A stretch of 64,000 nucleotides of DNA from Prostheceraeus crozeri (lineage: Eukaryota; Platyhelminthes; Polycladida; Euryleptidae): contig CAJQUW010011309.1 in NCBI GenBank assembly GCA_907163375.1, positions 1-64,000 of the forward strand, read 5' to 3'. The notes beneath the pieces were generated by a model. It did no database searches. It saw only the letters and a list, made by a program, of their open reading frames with translations, and was not told the origin of the DNA. Position 1 is the stretch's first letter. Every line of letters begins with the position of its first letter. Position numbers and translations under genes: made by a program. Below, piece after piece: positions 17,101 to 24,569 of this stretch.

Positions 17101-18129
17101 CCACTGCCTATAGCTATATGTACGATTTCGATTCGCATTGATATCATTATAGTGGAGAATGGAGAGGACAGCATATTTAAAACATTGCGATTCGCAATCG
17201 ACATTGATGACTGCTGTTTTGTTTTTTAAATTTTTTGGAAGTTTAAAGGAGCCTCGACCACTATGATTTCCTAATAAACTGATTTTAAATAAGGCGGACT
17301 CAATGCCGTCAAAAATGAGACCGCTATCGCGCTCGTTAAATTTATCAATATTTAATTTTAATCCTTGGATGTGAAAATTTATCCAAGACTCATAGTCTAC
17401 AACCTCGGTTGCAGGAGAGGAGGGTATGTGAAACTCCAACCTCTCTATTATTTGTCCAGTATGGTGGTCGATTTTTACATATTTTATTTTAAGATAGATG
17501 AGCGCCTTCATCCTAAAATTGTCTAAATTGTTGAAGAGCGCTTCTATCAATGATGAATTTTGATGAAACCATTCCTCAAAGTTAGCAATGGTTTCTGAGG
17601 AGTCCATCTGGTAGTTCCTCACTAAATTATTTATGGACACTTCAGTGAGTTGGATAGAGGAGGTACCGTTGGTGTAGCTATCGTTCGTGTGTGTATGTTG
17701 AAGTCTGTGCGAAGATAGTTCAAAACGTGTCTCGAAAGACTGAGCGCACAAGTCGCAAGAAAAGGAGACGACGTTAACAGAATCATCCCCACCTCCGGAG
17801 ATTGATGCCGGCTTAGGTCGACAAACACCTCGCTTGATGTGTCGGGTGAGATCCCATTTCCTCGTGAAGATGTGCCCACAGTCAGCACATTCCCACTCGT
17901 TACCATGTCGCGACAGTTCTGAGCTGGAACTCACATCGCCTGAAAGAGAAATCATTCTATCATCTCTGTTCAAGCCTCAGTGTATTGTTGCAACCTACCT
18001 TGACTCAATAACTCTAAACTTTCCTCGAGAAGGGAGGGCGTTGGTGATGAAGTTGATGCCTGAAATTGAGGAAGATGCTATGAACCACACGTTTGAGGGA
18101 GATGAGAGAGGAAATCTTCAACTTACCAT
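14155..18129 (-). CDS. polB: Family B DNA polymerase, protein-primed type, spliced
   Basis: By the exon model the protein has 1282 residues: ATG alone (18127-18129), intron 18060-18126, exon 17999-18059, intron 17940-17998, exon 14155-17939; phases agree. Without splicing, the nearest ATG in the long frame is 17955. In long-frame numbering (counted from 17973) the order is: two C2H2 fingers (29-51, 73-94); the domain shared with the 136-aa protein (160-235); a NVDCESQCFKYAVL region (257-270), possibly protease-like; a finger (385-405). Next come ExoI Asp439/Glu441, an EndoVII/HNH-like insert (519-555, DHDHITG), ExoII HNFKGYD (571-577) and ExoIII YLKLD (731-735). The polymerase motifs follow: A YDQNNLYG (823-830), B KNNSLFG (996-1002) and C GGDTDS (1093-1098). 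It replicates the element, probably with a protein primer. It starts divergently from the 143-aa gene. Confidence 0.92.
17940..18126 (-). other. Two short introns at the 5' end of polB
   Basis: Intron 1 (18060-18126, 67 bp) runs GTAAGT to AATTTCAG directly after the ATG. Intron 2 (17940-17998, 59 bp) runs GTAGGT to CTCTTTCAG. The middle exon (61 nt) joins both sides in phase and reads MASTSSPTPSLLEES. Copy B keeps intron 1 at 49000-49066 with the same 67-bp length and the same ATG/GTAAGT junction; its second donor is altered. Confidence 0.7.
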
Positions 18130-18422
18130 TTCAATGAAATCAAGTTTAAGGTTGATGCTTCAATAAGATAGAGACTTCACTCAATTAATATGTCTCAAAT
18201 TTGGAATTCACTTGTACACCTCAAATAATAGCAGAATTCGCTAGAGAATACTTCACTTATACGTCTCAAAGACAGAGTGAAATGACACGGATGTCACTTT
18301 GCTTATATCCTTTCATGCTCATCATTCATTGGCTGTTCATTCTGATTGGTTGCTTGTTGATACTTAAGAATTAGAAAAATGTTAAAGTTATCATTATTCA
18401 AAGTCAGCATTTCAAAGACAAC
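18130..18422. promoter_or_regulatory. Divergent promoter region between polB and the 143-aa gene
   Basis: The ~290-bp spacer contains near-repeats of TTCACTTRTACRYCTCAAA (about 18203 and 18248, with a weaker one near 18177) that could be regulatory sites. An ATATAAGC-like TATA occurs on the minus strand near 18300, and two ATTGG (inverted CCAAT) motifs lie at about 18327 and 18345. These motifs are seen in the sequence; their use is inferred. Confidence 0.4.
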
Positions 18423-18854
18423 ATGACAAGTCCTCCAACAACACCAAATGCCGCATTGGAGTTCTCCTCTCCATGCACATCAGCAAAGGTGCTCGTTACA
18501 CCAAATGCACCAAGAAAGGCGAAGGTGGAGAAGACATACAATCTCGACAATATACGAAAGTTATCGGAGGACGATGAAGAGGAGTTGCCCGACCTAACAG
18601 GCATACGGTGGAAATATTTACAATATGATGTCGAAGGGGTGATGGAGATGACCAGCAAGTCGCAGTTGCATCAAATATGGGAGTGGTACACCCCTAACTC
18701 CCAACCGCGAACCGTGGCGGAGTGGGCGTACATTGACAACGTGAGGGACGCTGCAGAAGAACGTTTAAAGCAGCTCAACTGTTTTTGTGATCTATGTGAA
18801 GTCAGACTCTGGGACGATATTGACGATGAAGACCTTTTAAAATACATGCCATAA
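18423..18854 (+). CDS. 143-aa acidic protein, unknown function
   Basis: A low-complexity Ser/Thr/Pro N-terminus is followed by an acidic block (LSEDDEEELPDLTG) and a likely helical C-terminal half (IRWKYLQYDVEGV, LHQIWEWYTPNSQPR, AAEERLKQL). It ends with a Cys pair (CFCDLC) and DDIDDEDLLKYMP. Copy B has a decayed version (about 49180-49477) in which RKYLQ and SQPRNEVE remain recognisable. AATAAA at 18853 overlaps the stop region. It could be a regulatory protein; nothing in it identifies a family. Confidence 0.6.
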   Translation: MTSPPTTPNAALEFSSPCTSAKVLVTPNAPRKAKVEKTYNLDNIRKLSEDDEEELPDLTGIRWKYLQYDVEGVMEMTSKSQLHQIWEWYTPNSQPRTVAEWAYIDNVRDAAEERLKQLNCFCDLCEVRLWDDIDDEDLLKYMP

Positions 18855-19055
18855 TAAATGTTTATTTCGTATTATCTTTGCTTTCATACTGACTTACTTG
18901 AATGGGGCTTTAGTGAATAATTTAACCATGTATACTTTTTCATTTGGAAATAGTAGCACGCTTAGTTTAACTTGCAAATCTTATAACATTTCATATGGGT
19001 GATAATGGTAGATGAAATAGTGTTAAATAAAATTAAGATAGCTTACATGATTCTG
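18855..19055. other. AT-rich spacer after the 143-aa gene
   Basis: The spacer is AT-rich with no open frame of note and contains the polyadenylation-like signal just after the 143-aa gene. It runs into the first copy of a ~533-bp duplicated block. Confidence 0.5.
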
Positions 19056-19590
19056 GGATAGCAATCGACTGCGATCCATGTGTAAAGAGCTTGTTAGACT
19101 ATGGAAGAGAGAAGTGTGTTATGTTGCGTGTGGCGCGTGAGTGTCCTCCCTTTCATTCCATTCATCAATTCGTCTCATTGATAGAGACAGGTAGAACTCA
19201 TGGCTCTCATAACGTATGCAATGGAAAGTTTTAGGCAACCTTCGACAGTTGGCTAAATGTCGCCCTGGCGCGAATGCATACTACGTTGAGACAGAGGCAA
19301 TCACTTGCAAACATGACGCAGAGAGGTTTAACAAGATTGACCATTGCCGAATGTCCCTTGCGGTATACATAGCTACGGGTTTCACCGCCGCCCTTTACAG
19401 GAACGCCCGTCGAAAGGAAGTATTACACCGAACTTCATTTGCAACGTTCAAGTTGACTGATAGCAGATTCAACTTAATGATAGTATTCGCCAGTCCGAAG
19501 ACTGCCCAGGGCAAACCGCGTGGAGGTTCTATCATGTCTTGCCCCATGGTGGCCCTTAAGAGAGCCGATGGTTCATTCTCGGGATTAGGT
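19056..19590 (+). repeat. Duplicated ~533-bp block, unit 1
   Basis: The unit begins GGGATAGCAATCGACTGCGA and ends at TCATTCTCGGGAT. It is almost identical to 19938-20471 (only a few differences, e.g. TATGG/TACGG and TGTCCTCCC/TATCCTCCC), so the duplication is recent. The two units flank the 83-aa gene, which is inverted relative to copy B. A plus-strand open frame of ~125 codons is the same in both but is not supported by copy B. Confidence 0.85.
19395..19547 (-). CDS. Possible 50-aa microprotein with strong Kozak context (unit 1)
   Basis: The ATG sits in GCCACCATGG, a textbook vertebrate Kozak context, and opens MGQDMIEPPRGLPWAVFGL. The same start and PPRGLPW..FGL stretch occurs in unit 2 and in copy B (50443-50529: MGQNTIVPPRGLPWTDFGL), where the rest of the frame differs. 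Upstream in-frame sequence (PENEPSALLRAT) is also conserved, so it could be part of a spliced product. The block may instead be untranslated sequence of the coiled-coil gene. Confidence 0.3.
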   Translation of the reverse strand: MGQDMIEPPRGLPWAVFGLANTIIKLNLLSVNLNVANEVRCNTSFRRAFL

Positions 19591-19593
19591 TGA

Positions 19594-19845
19594 CTATTGG
19601 CTTGAATAGTCAAGGGGTATGACGCTTAGATTGTCATAAACCCTATACCGCCGAGGTCGTACTGGTGCATCCGGCACCTTTCGGATGCGGGTGGTATTTG
19701 GAGTCCACACCTCATCCGTCCAAATGATCCTCTTGATCTTCCCCTTCTTCTCATCCTCATCCCACTCGTCGAGGATGACGAACTCGGGAATGGCGTTATC
19801 TTCATCAATGAAGACGGGAATGTTGTCGGCAGATGTGGCTTCCAT
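19594..19845 (-). CDS. 83-aa acidic protein, unknown function
   Basis: The ORF reads MEATSADNIPVFIDEDN, then FVILDEWDEDEKKGK, WTDEVWTPNTTRIRKVPDAP and a basic/aromatic end (PRRYRVYDNL). Copy B has the same gene (49643-49896) on the opposite strand relative to its element, with ILDEWDEEE still readable before a frameshift. A TATA box (CTATATAAG, minus strand, 19886-19894) is 41 bases before the ATG. In copy B the related CATATTTAAGC lies at about 49588. It may belong with the 143-aa protein to an early regulatory set, but this is a guess from size and charge. Confidence 0.6.
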   Translation of the reverse strand: MEATSADNIPVFIDEDNAIPEFVILDEWDEDEKKGKIKRIIWTDEVWTPNTTRIRKVPDAPVRPRRYRVYDNLSVIPLDYSSQ

Positions 19846-19885
19846 CGTGACTTCAAATTGAATGAGAAGCGCTACAATCTTCTAG

Positions 19886-19894
19886 CTTATATAG
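19886..19894 (-). promoter_or_regulatory. TATA box of the 83-aa gene
   Basis: CTATATAAG on the minus strand lies about 41 bases before the ATG at 19845. The upstream sequence GTTGAGCAATTCATTGTTGAA is conserved in copy B before a CATATTTAAG element, so the promoter moved together with the gene when the segment inverted. Confidence 0.6.
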
Positions 19895-19937
19895 GGTTTT
19901 CAACAATGAATTGCTCAACAGCGAATCAGAATGCTTC

Positions 19938-20471
19938 AGGGATAGCAATCGACTGCGATCCATGTGTAAAGAGCTTGTTAGACTACGGAAGAGAGAAGTG
20001 TGTTATGTTGCGTGTGGCGCGTGAGTATCCTCCCTTTCATTCCATTCATCAATTCGTCTCATTGATAGAGACAGGTAGAACTCATGGCTCTCATAACGTA
20101 TGCAATGGAAAGTTTTAGGCAACCTTCGACAGTTGGCTAAATGTCGCCCTGGCGCGAATGCATACTACGTTGAGACAGAGGCAATCACTTGCAAACATGA
20201 CGCAGAGAGGTTTAACAAGATTGACCATTGCCGAATGTCCCTTGCGGTATACATAGCTACGGGTTTCACCGCCGCCCTTTACAGGAACGCCCGTCGAAAG
20301 GAAGTATTACACCGAACTTCATTTGCAACGTTCAAGTTGACTGATAGCAGATTCAACTTAATGATAGTATTCGCCAGTCCGAAGACTGCCCAGGGCAAAC
20401 CGCGTGGAGGTTCTATCATGTCTTGCCCCATGGTGGCCCTTAAGAGAGCCGATGGTTCATTCTCGGGATAA
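19938..20471 (+). repeat. Duplicated ~533-bp block, unit 2
   Basis: This is the second near-identical copy of the block at 19056-19590, in the same orientation. It abuts the 3' end of the coiled-coil gene (stop at 20481-20483). In copy B the block is single or degraded (about 50060-50570) and a further related fragment lies at 50940-51030. Confidence 0.85.
20279..20431 (-). CDS. Possible 50-aa microprotein (unit 2)
   Basis: It is identical in start context (GCCACCATGG) and sequence to the ORF at 19395-19547. Because it starts only ~50 bases beyond the coiled-coil gene stop on the same strand, it could also be a downstream ORF of that transcript. Confidence 0.28.
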   Translation of the reverse strand: MGQDMIEPPRGLPWAVFGLANTIIKLNLLSVNLNVANEVRCNTSFRRAFL

Positions 20472-20480
20472 TTCAAGGAC

Positions 20481-21816
20481 TCAAGCTTGCCGCTTCGCCT
20501 CCGGCTCGTTCACGGAAGCAGGTGGTCGCTTCTCTTTGATATCTGTAAAGAAAGAAGTTGTTAGTTATTATCTTGAACTCTAAGTTACTTGTTTTAAACT
20601 TACAGATCTTCTCAGGACGTGGCTCGAACAGGAATCCTGTGATCGCCTCCTTGTGGTCGAATGTAAAGTGAAGGCATTCGATACCTTTTTTAGCCCTGCT
20701 ATAACACATCTCGTCTCTGCCACGTTCACAGAGGAGCGGTCTTGCGGGCACACGTCCTTTCTTGTCAAGGGGAATGTGGAGGCGACTTGATCGTCGAGTA
20801 CTGCTACTCATTACTTGCTGGTGCAGCTCCTGATTAGTCGCCACCACCTTCCCCAACTGCTTTCGCAGCCCTTCCACCTCCTCCCTCATCTTTCTTAACT
20901 CCTTCTCCTGACTCTCTCTCTCGATGAGGAGCTGCTCTTCTTTAGCCTTACTAGCGAGGTGCGAGAACCTCTCGCGATCGAGCTCTCCTTCTTTCTCAAA
21001 AAGACTAGCTTGAGTCTTCTTGAGCTCCTGAGTGACTCGCGAGAGGTTCTCGGAACTCGCTTTATAGAAGAAACAGTCCCTCTTCCACACCTCCAACTCA
21101 TTCTTCAGCTTGTCATAGTTATCAACCAGTGGTGGGCGCATAATGAAGTTGCGACATTGAGCCGCAATCCCACCACTGGTTGATAACTTAGCCGGCTGCA
21201 CCTCGCTATCGAGGTCAACGTCCCTCACCGACTCTACCTCGCTATCGAGGTAGACACTCTCGACTAGGTCAACCTTCGTCGAGCCTTTATCCTCCTCCTC
21301 TTCCTCACTGTCGCTGCTACTTGTAGCCGACTCATCGCTAGAGGAGGAGGAGGAGGATTTACTCGACTTCGGAGAAGACTCAATCGGAGTGGGTGAGAGA
21401 GCCTTTGCTGGCATGCTAGAAGATGGAGCCTCTGCTGTCGTGATAGACTCGACAGCAGACTGAGCCTCTAGAATCGGGGTGGGCGAGAGAGCCTTTGCTG
21501 GTGCACAAGATGAGGGAGGCTTTGCTGACGTGATAGCCTCGATAGCACACTGAGTCTCCAGAGCTTTCAACTCTGAGCTGAAGAGACTTTGCTTCGCCTC
21601 CTCAGTCAGCTCTGGTTGACTGCAGCTGCTATGCTTGGCATGCCACTCCGGTAGCGTCTCGACAAGGCGAGATGCATTATGGCTGCTACAAAAGTATCGA
21701 ATGCCCCCTACCATTCGCTTATGTGCACAAGAATGCTTCTTAAAGGCATCGCTACGAAAAATCTTTGAGCAGACGCAAAGCTTAAAAGCCGTCTTTGCAT
21801 TGTTGTAGTTAACCAT
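20481..21816 (-). CDS. Coiled-coil protein with N-terminal Cys/His motif, spliced
   Basis: The start MVNYNNAKTAFKLCVC (21816) directly follows an acceptor (TTCACTTCAG) at 21820. The N-terminus has C-x-C ... H-x-C-x2-H (FKLCVCSKIF, KKHSCAH), a possible zinc motif. Next come Ser/Pro repeats with two near-identical APAKALSPTPI/MPAKALSPTPI blocks, an acidic Ser stretch (SSDSEEEEEDKGS) and a long heptad-like coiled coil (about residues 230-340 of this start). The conserved C-terminal module has IHIPLD-type, PLLCERGRDEMCYSRAKKGIECL and ITGFLFEPRPEK. An intron at 20543-20603 (61 bp) separates the last exon, which ends NEPEAKRQA. Copy B has the same 61-bp intron (51112-51172). Function unknown; possibly scaffold or regulatory. 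Confidence 0.65.
20543..20603 (-). other. 61-bp intron in the coiled-coil gene
   Basis: The intron runs GTAAGTTT to TTTCTTTACAG on the minus strand. Reading through it gives a junk C-terminus; removing it gives YIKEKRPPAS...EAKRQA. Copy B, with an intron of the same length, encodes the matching YIHEKRPPAP...KEKRQA. Exon identity exceeds intron identity, which supports splicing. Confidence 0.75.
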
Positions 21817-21819
21817 TTT

Positions 21820-22388
21820 CTGAAGTGAAAAGGGGAAAACAATGATTATAATTCCGTAAACGTTTGATAGCAAACGGAAAAGAATGATTTTACACTTAGT
21901 GAGGAATGATAGATTTGAGTGTAGTGAGTGGCACTAGATCCCGTCGACAGCCCGAAGGCCTTGTACTGATCACTAGGGAAGTGAGAGATCTTCCCCGATA
22001 CCCGCTCTTTACAGCTGAAGACATCATTGTCACTGCCCCGAAGTGGTAACAGGAACGCCGAGTCAAAGGTAGTGATCAGTAGCTGGGATCCAACCCCTCA
22101 AAGCTGCCTTAGACTTAGTTACATTTCAAATCTGATAGCAGATTTGAACTCAGCATACTTGAAAACCTTAGTCTACATGTTAAAACTTTGAAAAAACTGA
22201 AAATTAAGAATTTTTAAAAAATTCCGCATTTTACTACTCATACTACTTTTAAAAAATTTTATCAGTAGTAAAGACACTATCAAACTCTATCACACAAACT
22301 TTGAAGTAAGAAGATAGCTTGCCTACTTCAAAAGATAGAGTCCTTTGCAACCCGATATCGGGAGCTCAGAGCGACGACCGTCGCTTAC
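21820..22388 (-). other. Probable 5'-UTR intron of the coiled-coil gene
   Basis: A donor GAG/GTAAGC (minus strand, GT at 22388-22387) lies ~45 bases downstream of the TATA box at 22431-22438. A pyrimidine-rich acceptor TTTTCACTTCAG ends at 21820, immediately before AAAATGG of the start codon. The interval is AT-rich and has no other convincing gene. Confidence 0.45.
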
Positions 22389-22430
22389 CTCGTCTTTCGA
22401 TGAAGTGATCAGACTTGCGTTGTCGGGGGT

Positions 22431-22438
22431 TTATATAT
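22431..22438 (-). promoter_or_regulatory. TATA box of the coiled-coil gene
   Basis: GCATATATAAACC on the minus strand lies upstream of the proposed 5'-UTR donor. Copy B keeps GAGCTATATATGCTG at the homologous place (about 51988-52002), even though most of the surrounding sequence differs. Confidence 0.55.
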
Positions 22439-22599
22439 GCTCGGAAGAAAACTTAAAATGGCTCTATCTCCGAAAGTATTCATCGTAGCGACATGCGGTT
22501 TGTTGCAAACGATTTGTCTCATCATTCTTTACAATATGACACCTGAACCATTCTCATATGACCACGGGAAGTTGGTGTGTCAGCACATGACCATGTAAC

Positions 22600-24569
22600 A
22601 TGCCACAAGTGAAAAAATTCCTAAGTGTGGGAGCTCCAGTGTGGTGAAAATTTTGAAAAATTTAAAACTTCCGAATTTTGACCTGGGACCTTTACCAAAA
22701 CATTTTCCATCAAATTTCGCTGACGTCCCCCCCCCTCTGGACAGCTTGCTTCGATCTTGGCTTCCAGTGGACGGATTTTGTCGAGTGAGGTGTCATTTGA
22801 AAGCTAAGAGTGAGACAAATTCAGTGAAAGAATCGGCTTGTTCCTATCTGTCTTCGTTTACATGTGAGACGCCATTTAAGATTTTAGGTCGGAGCTCACC
22901 TGAAAAAATCCTAAGTGTCAGAGTGACTTTGTATGGGAAAAATTAAAAATTTTCCAAAGTGTGGAATTTCGACCTGGGACCTTTACCAAAGTTTGTTTCA
23001 TCAAATTTCGCTGACGTCCCCCCCCCTTTGATCTAACTTTGGTTCTAGTGGACGGATTTTGTTCGTTCGACTTGCATTGGAAAGAGGATGAAACACTGCT
23101 CGACCGCATTTTTCGTTGCGAGTCAATCGGAGCAGCCGTTCAAAAGTTAGAGCGGTTACAAGATTTTAGGTCGGAGCTCACCTGAAAAAATCCTAAGTGT
23201 CAGAGTGACTTTGTATGGGAAAAATTAAAAATTTTCCAAAGTGTGGAATTTCGACCTGGGACCTTTACCAAAGTTTGTTTCATCAAATTTCGCTGACCCC
23301 CCCCCTTTGATCTAACTTTGGTTCTAGTGGACGGATTTTGTTCGTTCGACTTGCATTGGAAAGAGGATGAAACACTGCTCGACCGCATTTTTCGTTGCGA
23401 GTCAATCGGAGCAGCCGTTCAAAAGTTAGAGCGGTTACAAGATTTTAGGTCGGAGCTCACCTGAAAAAATCCTAAGTGTCAGAGTGACTTTGTATGGGAA
23501 AAATTAAAAATTTTCCAAAGTGTGGAATTTCGACCTGGGACCTTTACCAAAGTTTGTTTCATCAAATTTCGCTGACCCCCCCTTTGATCTAACTTTGGTT
23601 CTAGTGGACGGATTTTGTTCGTTCGACTTGCATTGGAAAGAGGATGAAACACTGCTCGACCGCATTTTTCGTTGCGAGTCAATCGGAGCAGCCGTTCAAA
23701 AGTTAGAGCGGTTACAAGATTTTAGGTCGGAGCTCACTCTGACACTTAGGATTTTTTCAGGTGAGCTCCGACCTAAAATCTTGTAACCGCTCTAACTTTT
23801 GAACGGCTGCTCCGATTGACTCGCAACGAAAAATGCGGTCGAGCAGTGTTTCATCCTCTTTCCAATGCAAGTCGAACGAACAAAATCCGTCCACTAGAAC
23901 CAAAGTTAGATCAAAGGGGGGGGGTCAGCGAAATTTGATGAAACAAACTTTGGTAAAGGTCCCAGGTCGAAATTCCACACTTTGGAAAATTTTTAATTTT
24001 TCCCATACAAAGTCACTCTGACACTTAGGATTTTTTCAGGTGAGCTCCGACCTAAAATCTTGTAACCGCTCTAACTTTTGAACGGCTGCTCCGATTGACT
24101 CGCAACGAAAAATGCGGTCGAGCAGTGTTTCATCCTCTTTCCAATGCAAGTCGAACGAACAAAATCCGTCCACTAGAACCAAAGTTAGATCAAAGGGGGG
24201 GGGACGTCAGCGAAAAATTTTTATCTCCGATTGCTTTCAAATTCACCATACAGATGCAGAATTTCACGCTGAATCCGAATCTGGCCTCCGTTTTCACATC
24301 CGAGGCCGCGTTTCGACACTACACACCAAAACATACCACAGGTTAACCAAGACAACCTAGACGGTCGCCCACGTCAACCTAGACGGTCGCCCAAGTCCAC
24401 CAGGCGGTCGCACACAGACACCCAAGACTCACACACTGACGGTCCAGAGGGGGGGGGGACGGCAGCAGAACCTCGCCGGCACATCACGACACTGGCGGAC
24501 CAGAGGGGGGGGGGACTCAGCGATGGCGGCCATCTTGCGCTATCTGGTGTTCGCCGTTTTCTTACTACT
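22600..24569 (-). repeat. Right terminal inverted repeat with internal palindrome
   Basis: From 24569 inward the sequence mirrors the left end: outer section to about 24220, then units in reverse orientation to about 23745. There the orientation flips: GGTCGGAGCTCACTCTGACA runs directly into the reverse complement of the same unit. From 22600 to 23735 the units again read in the plus direction, beginning with the divergent first-unit type seen at 350-505. The right terminus is thus a partial plus-oriented left repeat joined head to head to the true right repeat. Confidence 0.85.

Larger units (their letters stand above)
16..24569. mobile_element. Polinton/Maverick copy A, complete with both termini
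   Basis: The left end starts AGTAGTAAGAAAACGGCGAA and the right end is its reverse complement, finishing at 24569; the following bases (GGCGCAAGATGGCCGCC at the left) also match inverted. Between them lie the Polinton hallmarks: protein-primed-type PolB, retrovirus-like integrase with chromodomain, adenain-like protease, FtsK/HerA-type ATPase and capsid proteins. At 24.5 kb it is at the long end for the family. No clean 6-bp target duplication is visible (TAGGCG left, TGCGAC right). Most genes are open, but the first spliced gene, the RING-like gene and the Cys-rich ORF carry lesions, so mobility today is doubtful. Confidence 0.93.

Noticed and set aside
19216-20471. Plus-strand ORFs of ~125 codons in both duplicated blocks
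   Set aside because: They are identical because the blocks are copies; copy B does not keep the frame, and no family is recognisable.
20473-21873. Unspliced C-terminal and N-terminal extensions of the coiled-coil ORF
   Set aside because: The C-terminal end reads through a conserved intron, and the first 19 codons lie before an acceptor site at 21820.
1162-24360. Repeated 60-80-codon frames within the terminal repeats
   Set aside because: They occur once per repeat unit on either strand, contain no domain and vary with the C-run length.
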